The notes beneath the pieces were generated by a model that searched no databases, was not told the origin of the DNA, and saw nothing but the letters and a program-made list of their open reading frames with translations. Source: Pelodera strongyloides (lineage: Eukaryota; Nematoda; Chromadorea; Rhabditida; Rhabditidae). From it: a stretch of DNA of 64,000 nt. The stretch is taken from the NCBI GenBank assembly GCA_036852015.1, contig JAANDG010000078.1, positions 186,001 to 250,000 of the forward strand. Reading direction: 5' to 3'. Positions 37,351-49,638 of the stretch are shown piece by piece. The position numbers were made by a program, and so were the translations under genes. The first letter of the stretch is position 1; each line of letters begins with the position of its first letter.

Positions 37351-40069
37351 ATGTACAGTAATATTTTGTCAATGAGAAAAAAGTTACCAGAAATTAAAGT
37401 CATTCTTGACTCTTATGGCCCAGATATTATGTTATTCACTGAGACTTGGTTAAATGATTCCCATTCTGATTCTAGTATGATTTCTCAGCTTACTGGTTAT
37501 TTTTTGTTAAGAACTGATCGTAAAACTACATCTGGAGGTGGCGTAGGAATGCTTCTTAAAAGTTTTCTTATTAGCAATGTTGTTTCTCAGTACAATGATA
37601 CGTGGTTTGAAGCTTTAATTACAGATGTTTATTTTCCTCGCCCGTTACGTATTTGTTTAGTTTATTTCAAGCCTGGTTGCTCTCTCGATAATGTTGTTTC
37701 TTTAACTGATTATTTGGCCCAATATGTTTCTGTCGATTTCCCATGTCTAATAGTTGGAGACTTTAATCTGCCGTCTATTAACTGGACAGAGAAAAAGGCT
37801 AATGGAGCTGGTCCATCTCTTTTCTTAGAATTTTGTCAATCAGCTAATTGGAAGCAACATGTCCAGTTTAATACTCGGCAAAATCATTGTTTAGATTTGG
37901 TATTGACATCGGATGATATCATACAATCTCCTGTGTTGTGTCTTCCCCCACCACTTAAATGTGACCATTGTTTGCTCGTTTTTGATGTTTGCATGTCCAG
38001 TGATACTCCGATAATTAGATCAGCATATGATTTCAGTAAGGCCGACTATGACTCTATTTCTAGTGAGTTAGCGTCCATTGATTGGCATTATATGCTCCAA
38101 GTGTATCCAAATGCTGACGAGTTGTACAAATATTTTGTGTGTTTAACTCATGAGTTAATGTTTAAGTACATCCCTGTCAAGAAAGCGTCAGTCGGTGGTA
38201 TTAAAATTCCCAAGCACATAGAAAATTTGATTCGCCAAAAAGAAAGGCTCCTGCCAATGGTAGATCAAAGTGCTGGGCACAAAGAAAAGTACGAACTCGT
38301 TAGTAGGTGGCTAAAAAGAGAGTCCGAGAGGTATTATAGTAATGTAGAAAGGAAAATTATAAACTCGGGACAACTGAAGCAACTTTATAAATATATATCT
38401 GCTTGTACGTCACGCTCTGTTAAGTCTAATCATACTGTAATAGACCTTGATAATAATGTTTTCGTATCTGATAAAGATAGGGCAAATGCACTTGTTCGTT
38501 ACTTTGAATCCAATTTTGTTGCTGAGAATGGAATTTCTAGGTCTGTCAATACTGGCATAATTGTTTCAATTCCTTTCCCACCCATTTTAATTGATTCGGG
38601 TACTGTTATGTCGCTCATTGATAAGTGGAAAATCTCGTTTTTCTCGCACGCCTGATGGTTTACCTATGCACTTTCTTCAGAAAATCAGCACTGCCATCGC
38701 CAGTCCTTTATCTGTTATATTTAATCGTTCAATCCTTACTGGTGAAGTGCCCTTTTTCTGGAAATGGTCCAGTGTGATTCCTTTGCCCAAAGGGGATCCA
38801 AGTAATTGTAGTGTAAGTAATTTTCGTCCCGTAAGTATAACGAGTTTTCCTTGCCGTATTTTTGAGAAAATTGTTGTACAGAAGTTATTAGAATTCGCAA
38901 TTAATAATCAGCTTATTCCGCATGAACAACATGGCTTCTTGAAGAACCGATCAAGAGAAACGGCATTACTTTGCTCATTAAATGATTGGTCGCTTGCTAT
39001 AGAAAATAAGAAGCAAGTAGACATAATTTACTTTGATTTTGCCAAGGCGTTTGATCGGGTCTCCCACAAGAAGCTGCTTTGCAAATTAGTTGACATGCAA
39101 TTTCCTTCTTTTATATGTAAATGGATTGAAAATTGGCTTAGTGATCGCAAAATGTTTGTGAGAGTTGGTGATACTGTATCGGATGTTGTAGATTGTACTA
39201 GTGGTGTGCCACAGGGGTCAGTATTAGGTCCAATCCTATTCTCGTTGTTTACCTCCGACCTAGCAATATCGTTGAGAAGTCTAGGTATTTCATTTGTAAT
39301 GTATGCAGATGACATAAAAATATACAGTACTATTAATGATCCTATAGATAGAATTTTAGTTCAACGCGCAATAAACTTGGTGCATGATTGGTCAATTGAG
39401 TTTCAGTTACCTTTGGCTCCTCATAAGTGCCAAGCACTGTACATTGGCCCAAACAATCCAAAAGTGGACTACATTTGTAATTCGGTTGTGATTGAAAAGG
39501 TAACTCAGCTCAAAGACCTAGGATTTATTATGACAGATGATTTATCCTTCTCTAAACATATTTCCTTTGTTTGTGCCCAAGCAAGAAAAAGAATGTTTGC
39601 TCTCTTTCGCACTCTGAAAACGCGGAAGGCAAACCTTTTGGTTCTTGCATATTCTCTTTATGTACGTTCAATTCTAGAGTCAGGCTCGGTTGTCTTTAGT
39701 CCATATAAGAAAAAGGATAAGGTGGCCCTAGATCGGATCCAACGTACATTTACAAAGCGAATTTTTATGCGTTCCCAATTGCTTGATTACAATGATACAC
39801 CCTCTAGTTCAGATAGAGATACATTATTGAAGCTTGATACACTTGACAATCGACGTAGGAAGGCAGATGCTAGAATGCTCAGAAAAATATTGGCTGGCAA
39901 ATGCGGCCATAATCTACGTTCAATGTACAAATTCAGGAATTCTAATCTGTCCTCTCGACGTGGTCGTATCAAAATCATAATCCCTCGGGTGACTAGGAAT
40001 GTTCGCAGACACTGTTTTGTCCATAGAACTTCACTTATGATTGAGAGTAACCCTCGCCTATTCCTGTAA
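37351..40069 (+). pseudogene. CR1/Jockey-type non-LTR retrotransposon ORF2 (endonuclease plus reverse transcriptase), frameshifted
   Basis: First frame (37351-38655) is an APE-type endonuclease with LFTETWLND, VGDFNLPSINW and LDLVLTSDD. The second frame (about 38591-40069) is the reverse transcriptase with FRPVSITSFP, YFDFAKAFDRVSHKKL, GVPQGSVLGPILFSLF and MYADDIKIYS, followed by a carboxy domain. Translation shifts frame near 38640, between endonuclease and RT, at an A/T-rich stretch. The shift is probably inactivating, or else a sequence error; everything else is open, so the copy is young. The 3' end at about 40206 carries a short ATGTT-type tandem tail. Confidence 0.9.
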
Positions 40070-43000
40070 ACATAATGTTTTTATTTGACGCTTTTATTTT
40101 AATCAGATTTACATCTTCACGTTTCATAGTTATTCATTGTGGTATTGCCTCGACAAAACTTGTGCGACATTTTATGTTCGTAATAAATGTTATGTTATGT
40201 TATGTTACCCCTTCCCGTGGCAGCATTATGATAAATTTCTGAACTGCTTTACCGGTTAGTTTTCAATGAGAGTGTTTATTCACAATGCGTACATTTTACA
40301 GTTTAGTGGGTGAACTTATCGATTGTCTCCGTCTATTTATTGTTTTATTTCTATTTTGAGAATTCCTACATAAAAATTCCCACCGGTTTCAATGGTTTGG
40401 CGTCCTTAAATTGCATTCCGAGTCCTCCAATATTGATTACTTTATGCAGAGTGGGGCGAGCGAATTCGTATAATTCATTGCTGTTTACCATTACAAGAGG
40501 AGCCTAGACATTTTATTAGTATACTATTATACTACTACTACTAAGGTCATATGTATCTGCACTGCAAGGCATCACATCTCATAGTTAGGATAACCGATCT
40601 ATCTATTGTTCCTATTAAACTATTTAACTACGTACCTTCTTGGCCAAATCGAATAGATTGGGAAAGTCGGGAGAGATGGCTTGTCGGAATAACTCCGTCT
40701 GTGGATCTGGCATCATTCTGGAAAGAGAAGAATTGCATGGTTAAAGATTAAGGTTATATCCATATTCGCAAGAGATCTGAACTCGTGCGGGTCACGTACC
40801 TGAAAACCACGGTCGGGCCTGCTCTGGGTTTTTGGTTTCAGTTAGTTCACTTCATGGCCAAGGATAACGATTGAGCACCTTTTTCCTCCCCAACCGAAAT
40901 TGCTACCAATGTACTCTAATGAGAAGGCTTGACCTGCCCTTGCCAGGAGTCGAACCGGCGAGCTTCAAAAATACGTTTGGGCCCACACCAATTTGTTGTG
41001 TCACATTCGGTAAGCGTATAAACTTCGATCGCGCTTCCTTACTCACTTCTTGGCGTATTCCAGTAACCATGCATATTTGATAAAAACAAGTACCTCGGAT
41101 AGAAGATTGAAAAAAGTCCATGTCCAATAAGACTCTTTACTCGTTCGTAAAAGCTCATCTTTGCTCCAGCATCCATTATCATAGCTAAATATTCATCAAA
41201 TTAACAACTACGGAAGAACCGGCGCCCTGAAATTTCTAACTCCATTTTTCTCTACGCTCACTGCTCGCTCCACTTCATGCGCTACGCTTATTCAGTTTCG
41301 CTCACCAGTTCGCTACGCGAAAAACTACATTTTGCGTATATTGTACAAGGAAAACAACAGTATTATGCAAAAGTTTATTCGAAAGTACTGGGCTTTTAGG
41401 TGGTGGGTGTTTTGGTTGGGCTGTTGTGTGTGTGCTGTGCGTTGTCTCCTGTAGTCCTGCGCGTGCTTCCGTTCACTTGTCCCGCTTCGATCGTCCTTTG
41501 TAGCTCTTCCGATAGTTGACCTCGATCCCGTAATATTCACTGGTTACCTAGTAAGCTACGCTCCCGCGCGCACTGATTTCGTGACCCTAAAGATCTGACT
41601 CACTGTTGCTTGGAAAGAATCCTTAATAACATGGTTGGCGACGCGATTCCGCTGCTCCTACTCGGAAGGTTTCCGAATGTCATTCCGATCATTCGTATTC
41701 GCCATTCCACTTCTATTGGCTCAATTTGCTACAAAAGACGATCGTAACTCGTAACTGCTCTAAAATGATAACCGATGTTCAACAGTTCTACCGACTACTT
41801 ATACTCGGCATGCACATGTACAATTACATTGTAGACATTTTCCGCCGTTTTTTCTTGATTTAGAAGTAATATTGCTATATTCGCCGCTCGTAAACTCATA
41901 AATATTTCTTAACAGAAAAACCACTGATATCCCAACTGAACACCTCGAATGTATGTACTTCTTTTTCGTTTCTGTCGCCCTACAGTATACGCCCCGGCGT
42001 TGACACTAGGGTGGGTGGGTGGGACACAAAGCCTAGAATGAACACGCAACGCGTTCGCTCTTCGCTCTTCGCAACATTTGGCGACCGCGGTTCGCCGACT
42101 ACTGTACAATAACCGCAAAACTGCACTTTTCTCTACGCTCACTGCTCGCTCCACTTCATGCGCTACGCTTATTCAGTTCGCTCACCAGTTCGCTACGCGA
42201 AAACTTTTTGGCGTATATGTACAAGTAAAAAACAGTTTAAAATTTATTCGAAAGTACTGGTTTTGGGTGGTAGAACATCAAAGTGAAAATTTTGTTTCGC
42301 CAGACATGGGCTCACGGAATACCTGCTGTAGGTCTGAATGTATAGTTCTGCCCACATTAAAAATGCTAATCATGCTCGTCGGCGGTGCCCCTTACGCGTC
42401 TATCGGACCTTCTTTAACGATGGTATGCTAAACGCAACCCAAGTCAACGCCTGTTTCCACCTCGGAGCATAGCGAGTAAACAAGCATATTGCGTCCACCA
42501 AGCTCCCTCATTTCCAGTTGACTAACACCTCACCTCTCACCAGCGGTGAGGTCTTAGTGGCTTATTGCAATAATCTATAACTATCGCCGAACTACGTTTG
42601 CAATACAATACTCATTTCGGTCTCATAGTCCAAGGTTATGATTAAACCCCTAACAATGGGTCATCTCTGCAAAACTGGGTAAACAGATAATTACAGAACT
42701 TCGGTATACCGTACACTTCTAGAGCTGATTACTTCTAGAGGGAGCGCTGTCACTCAACCCGCGCAGCATAATACTTGTAATCGCCTCGTAGCAGTTTGTT
42801 TATGACGCCTTCTGTGTAATGACTCCGCTTGGAGTAACTCACATCACACCGTGCAACCACTCCGACTCCGACTGCCCTTCGGTCTTTCGCGTACCGCCAG
42901 ATAGGGTAAGAACCAAACAAATTATTGGTCAAAAATACCATATTCTCTTTTCCGCTCATGTCTATCACAACCCTCTGTCATTTTCTTCATCGGAAGAACA

Positions 43001-43438
43001 CAAAACACAATAATATATTACCATCGCGTCCTCGTACCCTTAAATGCAATGCTGCTTCTGACACCTGGTGACTTCCATAAACAAATGTGTTAGTGGTTTT
43101 ACGATCCGTCGCCCGACGTTTATCTAACGAAGACCGCACCAGTTTAGACAAAGAACAATTTCCGCGCTAAACAGTAAACCCTTGTAATGGAATTGAGAAG
43201 CCCAATCGTCCCGTTGGCTGTAGCACGTTCTGACCTTACATAAAAGGCAACCAACATAGATCGTGGGCAATCCGAGACGCCGAATCGGCCAAATTAAATT
43301 TCGAACAAGACTGACTATCATTAACTGACAATGGACATTTTTTGCAAACGCTACCGTACTTCTCCTGTCATGACTGGCCTCAAACATAACCACGATACTT
43401 CCTCTAGCTTCCGCAAGCCGGGCTAGCGTACTTCTCCC

Positions 43439-44300
43439 TAGAGTGGGGTCATAACGGCTCAGGCAGCTCACGAGCCGGCTCGACGAAGGGCGGCTCACGG
43501 GTTGAGCCGGCTCGCCTTTACTCCCACACACGGCTCGGGGGGTGAGCCGGCTCGCGTCTGACCCGCCTTACGGCTCGGGGGGTGAGCCGGCTCGCGTCTG
43601 ACCCGCCTTACGGCTCACAGGCTGAGCCGGCTCGCCTTCAACCCGAACACACGGCTCACCTGCGAACCGGCTCATGCTTGCTTATATAATTTATGAAAAA
43701 ATTGCTTAAATCAACAACCTAGTTTCAAAAACAAGTAAAATGTGAAAAATAAACGGGTGTAAACTAGTTTTGTCGGTAGTGTGCTACATATAAAGCAGAG
43801 TTCATAAACGCTACACTATGGTGGAAAGCTACAGATGCCTAATTAAAGACAGAAAATAACTAGAAACACAAATCATTATGATACGAAACTATTATGTTCA
43901 CGGAAGAAACCAAAAAACAGCAAATAATCAATAAATAATGGGTGTGTCCAATATAGTTGTAAACGCTCATTATTTCGAACTCCGCCCTCAGTATGATGAT
44001 TTTTGTGCATTGTAACCTTTGTACTAACAAAAAAATTACTTTTTGCTTGACTAAATAACGAAAATATTGTAATTTACTAAAATGTGAGCCGTACCCGCTT
44101 CTCCGTGAAAAGCGGCTCACTGCTCGAGCCGTGAGCCGTTTCTTTTTGACTGCGGCTCGCGGCTCGAGCCGTGAGCCGTTTCTTTTTGACTGCGGCTCGC
44201 GGCTCGAGCCGTACCCGCTCTCTGTTAGAAAGGCGGCTCGGCTCGAAAAGAGACGGCTCGCGAGCCGGCTCGCAAAATGAGCCGTTTTGACCCCACTCTA
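43439..44300. mobile_element. Non-autonomous hAT-like DNA transposon
   Basis: 862 bases bounded by perfect 12-base terminal repeats TAGAGTGGGGTC and GACCCCACTCTA, and flanked on both sides by the 8-base direct repeat CTTCTCCC. Dense subterminal repeats of GAGCCGGCTCGC and relatives (43460-43680 and 44090-44280) resemble transposase-binding arrays of hAT elements. No transposase frame inside. Confidence 0.9.
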
Positions 44301-44899
44301 CTTCTCCCGGTATAAGATATCACAACGCCATTACATTTGGCAATCGCCCTATTTCACATATTTTGTGACTTACTTCTGCTTATTTTAACTTAAAGGACGC
44401 GACAACACTTGCGACCGTCTTGCAACCTCCAGCTCACAACTGTTCGGACTGGTCCACGTATAACAAAGGAATAAGCACATTTAATCACCTCAATTCTCAT
44501 AAGCTTCCCCTTAGTTAACCTCTGAATCTCATACATCCTCAAAATCACGCGTGACATTTCCAAAAACCTTCCACGGATCAGTGACCGATGACCTTCTCGT
44601 GACGCACACGCTCGTCAGGCTATAAATCTGTGCGTAAAATTACACATCAACCATCTCCGGATTGGCTTTGACCATCTCCGGAGGCAAATGCAAATATATA
44701 GATTTGGGTGAAACGTATCAGTGGTAATTTACGGTTCGACTCTCAACTAAGCGACCATCTCCGAAATTACGCATGGAAATTATAGCCTGACGCTCGTTAA
44801 AACACCTCGAGCTCACAAATGCGTCTATTAGCACAGAAAAAAAATCGTTTATGTAACTCGCAAATAACCGAAAAAAGTCTACTGCCCCTTCCAAGCATC

Positions 44900-45860
44900 C
44901 TGATTTACAAATTTACAAAAGGTACACATTTACACAAAAGTCAACCCTCTGAAGTTCTCTGAAAATCGGAAAACCCCTTCTGGTCCGTAGACCACTCTGG
45001 TTTTTAAATGGTCCAACTTCGAGACAAAACATTCTTCTGGAGCTCAAAACGACCGGAGAAAAATAAAAAAAAAAAAAAACATAAAAACAAAATAAAAATG
45101 TATTCTTACAATTAGTCGCCGTTTTCAATAATTCACCATACGTCCTAGCGAAACTCCACAAACGGTCAACTTGTACAAAACATACATATCGCGCCAGAAA
45201 CCCACAAACGACTGGGTAAAATGCAAACTCCTCGAGTTCACGAAAGCTCAAATGCACAAAAAGAAATAACAGCTCTTAGAGCGCATCAAATGGCCAAAAA
45301 CACGTATCCTGACATGAATTCCATAAACTCCTAAGTGCTCCTGGAGCTAACAAAACGGCCCGAAACAACCTATCTTGCTTAACCTGCACCATAAACTCCA
45401 CGCTCACAAGAATGCTCTCAAAAATAGGACAAAATATCGAGCTCCTGGAGCTCGGCAGCTCACAAAACTCCTCGAGTTCACAACCGCAAGTTCTCAACTG
45501 CTCAAACTCACCCAAAACGTCCTTCTAGGGCCTAGAGCTCATAAACTAACATAATAAACGGAAATAAAAATAATAAAAAGAGTAAAGAAAAAAAAAATAT
45601 AAATACTCTTCACATTCTAGCAAACTCCTCGAGTTTACCGATTCTCAGATTGACATAAATAAAAATGATCAAGCCCCTGGGGCTTACATTCGACTGCACA
45701 GTTTCTTGACTCTGATGTTTTAGCAAACTTCACGAGTTTCCAAAAGCTCAAGTGTCAAATTCATACAAATTATCAAGCTCCTGGAGCTTGCAAACGACCG
45801 CAACGGTCTCTTGACATTTCTGAACTCGAACTCCTGGAGTTCTCCTGTTCTCACATGCTC
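44900..45860. repeat. GAGCTC/CTCGAG-rich degenerate repeat block
   Basis: Irregularly spaced words such as CTCCTGGAGCT, CTCCTCGAGTTCAC and GAACTCCTGGAG occur many times over about 1 kb. They look like a decayed tandem array of short palindromes. Antisense open frames at 44913-45257 and 45276-45515 cover it but have no family features. Confidence 0.65.
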
Positions 45861-48800
45861 ATAATGCCAACGCCATTTTCCCAACAGTCGGGCTCACATC
45901 AAACATCATTCCTCTAAATAAGCAGCCTTTGCTTTGCAAGCTTTCCATCCAGTCTCACGGCCTCCTTATCAACCTAGATAACAAACAAATAAAATGGATC
46001 TCTCACTATACCACAGGTCACTATGTCACGATATAGCAAAAGTAGGCAAAACGTCTAAAAAATAACAAAGCTCTGAGCTCTCAAGGCATGAATAATCCAA
46101 AAAATTGAAAACATACTGTTCGAATCATGCGAAAAGAAAATCGAACAATCGAGCTAAGCTAATCGAACAAACGCCTCAAGCGAACTGTAGATTCCTTTCA
46201 TCATCACGAACCTTCTCTGAGAGTTCGGCTTCGCACGAGAGCAATGCTTCGGCATTTAACTGAACGAGTCATCCGCGCACAACTCGGCTACATGGGCAAT
46301 GCCAATGCCTGTAACGAAAGTAAAAATTGTAGGTTTAGTAGCAAGTAATTCACAAAAAAAAGGAGGTAACGCCCAAACTGCAAGCCATAGAACGTTCGGC
46401 GTATGGTCATGGAACCTTTTCACCTTTATAAACGGATGTAACTCAACCATATTTACATTAAATGCACGGGAGATGCATGTGACATGTGACATTAAATACA
46501 TGTGACAAACGCATACATGGCCACATGGCCTGCCACACGCGGACACCCTGTCTGAAAACTGTAATGACCAATGACAATTGTAGGTTCAATCAAATATTAA
46601 CCAAGGAAATAATGCCCCAAGGCCACAAACAATACAAACACATTTTCAAGTTAAGACAGCAGATTGGCAGTTAAGTTTTCTTTATCTGAAAACGGCTACA
46701 AAAACAAGCGATCCGACATCAAACCAACAATACACGCATGTAAACCAAAAACTCACTGGTAACTGATCAACAAAATGCGAGAACCGAGTGCCTCGTTAGT
46801 CGCCAAACAGAACAAAAAACCGGAAAAAAACAAAAAAAAACAAAAACCAAATCAAACTTGTCGAATTCTTCTTTTAGACGCATTTCCATAGTCAACGCAG
46901 GTGTCCAAACCAGTAGACAATACCAAACAGGCATCCTGGTGCGAGACTTCTCGAATCCTCGTCCGAAACATTCCAAACGTAAAAATTGCCTGCAATAAGC
47001 AGCCACGAAAGAACGTCTTGTAAATAGTTCGTTACCGAGAAAACAACAATTAACGTTAAATCAATAAATAATAAACGTAAAATACAATTCGATTAACGGT
47101 GTTTCTCCACACCGACCGCACAGCACAACACAAAGCCTAGAATGACGTAACACGCAACGCGTTCGCTCTTCGCAACATTTGGCGACAGCGGTTCGCTCTT
47201 CGCAACATTTGGCGACCGCGGTTCGCCGACTACTGTACAATAACCGCAAAACTGCACTTTTGGTTCAGCAATAATTTAAAATCGGGCAAGCGTCGGATTT
47301 CAGAGTGTTCTGCATTCGTCTAGACCATAATGTACAATCTTATGCTTTTGAATTCACACAACCAAAGTGTAACGTGTATTGTGTGACCCAAAGTGTAACC
47401 CGTAGTTTAATACAGGAAAACCTACGCGGCATGTAGCTGGGTATCGTAGGAGCTCCAATGGCAGTTGCTACATAATCCATCATAGCGCCTGAATTCAACC
47501 AGACCCAGGTGGGAATCTGAGAAAATGTAAGAGTTAGGACAATTAGGTATTAAAATTGCAAAACAATTTGTAGGGCCAACAATACATGAGTGCAAGAAAT
47601 CTCACAGCTAATTTATTGTTAGCCGAAGATAAGAACATTATATGATACTGTTTTGTTGTCAGATTTTTGAGGTATACAATATCACCCACATATCACATGA
47701 TCGCGGCAAATATTTGCAAAACTTTTATAAAATAACCTGGTTGCTAATCAAACGAGTAATATACTACATAATTTTCATCATTTCATTGTGATGCACACCT
47801 AATAAATAAATAAATAAATAGCCACTTACATCGTGGTTACACCAACATCAATTCAAGAATGTAAACTCGATTACCTCAGCATAATGTATGAGTCCAATCG
47901 CGCAATACTCGTACATATGAGCAAAGGCCAAGTCAAACTTTTCGTTCTTCAACCACGTGAGGAATTCTTTATTTTGGAGGGTGCCTGCAATTTTCTTATA
48001 CAAAGGAAAAAAAAGAGAATTTCATATTCTCGCAAGCTTTTTTTAGAAGAGTTGTGATTTGGTTAAAAAATACTAAATATATTCAACATCGTATCCAAAC
48101 AAATTTTGTCGAGGGAAACAGTAATCATGTGCCTGCACGTAGACAATATTTTAGCTTGCTAAATCGTGTATACTGTAGCTGACGTTGAGGGCGGGTTGCG
48201 CCAGTAAATTACAGCTCTTGCTATGTGCATGTTATGGAATGATAAACTTAAAATTCAACTATTTCTTCATAACAGAGTAGAACATTTTCTAGCAAGTCCG
48301 TCCCTCTAGTTTTAAGAATAAAAATGTGTCATTTACTATTGCATGCAGCACTGAATCCAGACGTCATCTTTGTCATATGTTGCCTCATTCGGGAATCAAG
48401 TACGCCAACGTCCTCAAAGGTCAAAGGGTCAGGGTCAAGAGCAAAACACAACACTATTTTGCTCTTTTAGCATCATACGTAATATCCAGGTGCTTCATAA
48501 GAGTTTACACATGGAAACGAATTTGTGCAAATATAGCTATTAGACATAACTTAGAGTATCCGAACTGCTTGTATATTTAGTCAGACTAGATGCAAATTTA
48601 AAATTGGTGGTTATTGTGCAAGCAAAACTTTTCTTTATAGTACAGTGTTTCAACGAAGGCCCATATGGGCCATAAGTACATAAGTCACTGATAACAAGTT
48701 ATTATTATTGTAAAACTACACATTGTAAAATAGTGCCATAGAAAAATAAAAAAATGCTCAGTCTTACCTCGAATATCAATAGAGCCTGCTTTTTCTGCAT

Positions 48801-49249
48801 ATCGGTCCAGTCAAATCCGGGATCAATTTCGATTCGTTTGACTAAATTTCAGTTGTAATTTAAAATAATGGGCTACCGCTGAAGGACATTGTATTCCCTT
48901 CTTTATTGTAATAATATGCCATATTCTCGCCTCACTCTGGTCTGGGATAGGCACTTTGGTAGGCATTTCCCAATCTCCTCTGGTAGGTCTACCAGATTGG
49001 AAGTGGGAACGGCCTACCAGTGGTAGACGGACGAAAACCAGTGGTAGATGCACCCTGAACAGTGCATCCCCTTTTTTTTATTATAATAATAACTGCAGAA
49101 TAAATCGTACTATGTATTGCAGGGTCGATTTCTACTGGCACTAGATCTGCGCCTCTCGGTTTGGACATAATCAAGGTGACGTCGTGCCCTGCCTTTACTA
49201 AAGTTTCGGCCACGCGCTTGTTCCAAATCACCTAAAATTAAAATATTAA

Positions 49250-49409
49250 TGTGAAACGCATCGTGGAACTGAAACGTACGTATGCAAAGCTACTCGAATT
49301 TAGCTCGATTTTTATTATAATTTATGTTCACTTGCATAAGCTGCATAAGAAAATAAGAATGCTTGTGTACTCGATGAGATTCAAAAACCGAATGGTATTT
49401 CGCTTCAAG
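49250..49409. repeat. TTAA-type MITE, family A, degenerate copy 5
   Basis: The right side reads TTCAAAAACCGAATGGTATT followed by TCGCTTCAAG, a diverged family A end. The interior has TAGCTCGATTTTTATT and GCATAAGCTGCATAAG. Located in intron 1 of the truncated UGT gene. Confidence 0.65.
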
Positions 49410-49638
49410 GTTTTTCATTAGTAGCGTTTCATTTCCAACCTAGCGCTAAAGTAAGACAAGTTCCAGAATATAAGCTTTGTAAGATACAAAATTGGCTCTA
49501 TATTATATATTTGCGAATGCCGTAAATCCAAGATGAAACTTTTTTCTATACCTGACTGTTTGCCATTTCAAGCAGAAAAATGCCAATTTTGGCAGTTGAA
49601 GCAGCACCGATAAGGAGGAATAACCGGAGGAAAAGCAT

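Larger units (their letters stand above)
37085..40206 (+). mobile_element. Non-LTR retrotransposon (LINE), 5'-truncated
   Basis: Spans an ORF1 tail, ORF2 and a 137-base 3' untranslated region ending in four ATGTT-like repeats. It lies between the cholinergic promoter region and the truncated glycosyltransferase gene, opposite in strand to both. The 5' edge is approximate, and no target-site duplication was identified by eye. Confidence 0.85.
41250..47265. repeat. Compound repeat block in intron 6 of the truncated UGT
   Basis: Start block S (TCTCTACGCTCACTGCTCGC and about 120 following bases) occurs at about 41252 and again at 42127. End block E (TTGGCGACCGCGGTTCGCCG to AACTGCACTTTT) occurs at about 42070-42126 and 47208-47265. 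So two units, each S to E, lie head to tail: one of about 0.9 kb and one of about 5.1 kb. The second holds the hAT-like element and the GAGCTC-rich block. This could be a solo terminal repeat plus a decayed element, or a tandem duplication with insertions. No polymerase or integrase frame was found. Confidence 0.6.
40384..49638 (-). pseudogene. UDP-glycosyltransferase, 5' nine exons only (3' part missing)
   Basis: Exons: 49638-49552, 49231-49111, 48841-48768, 48412-48337, 47984-47875, 47516-47426, 41184-41094, 40717-40636, 40503-40384. All nine match the lengths and phases of exons 1-9 in the intact paralogue at 53706-58951 and are open, giving 284 residues. They start with a signal peptide (MLFLRLFLLIGAAST). 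Segments include NSQVIWNKRVAETL, FLTWLKNEKFDLAFAHMYEY, IPTWVWLNSG, MSFYERVKSLIGHG and VMVNSNELYEFARPTLHKV. The six exons coding the UDP-sugar-binding half and the membrane anchor are absent. Exon 10 would be expected almost exactly where the LINE 3' end lies (40206). Intron 6 is 6.2 kb and packed with repeats. Probably a recently truncated gene; a shortened product is possible but could not bind UDP-sugar in the usual way. Confidence 0.85.

Noticed and set aside
40925..40990. tRNA-like segment (GGTTCGACTCCTGG on the minus strand)
   Set aside because: Only a T-arm-like piece is present; no matching acceptor, D or anticodon arms could be drawn.
43124..43531. 135-codon minus frame
   Set aside because: Runs across the end of the hAT-like element and into flanking DNA; no transposase features.
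43460..44280. CRISPR-like regular repeats
   Set aside because: Repeats are imperfect, adjacent and inverted at the two ends, inside a DNA transposon; there are no unique spacers and the genome is eukaryotic.
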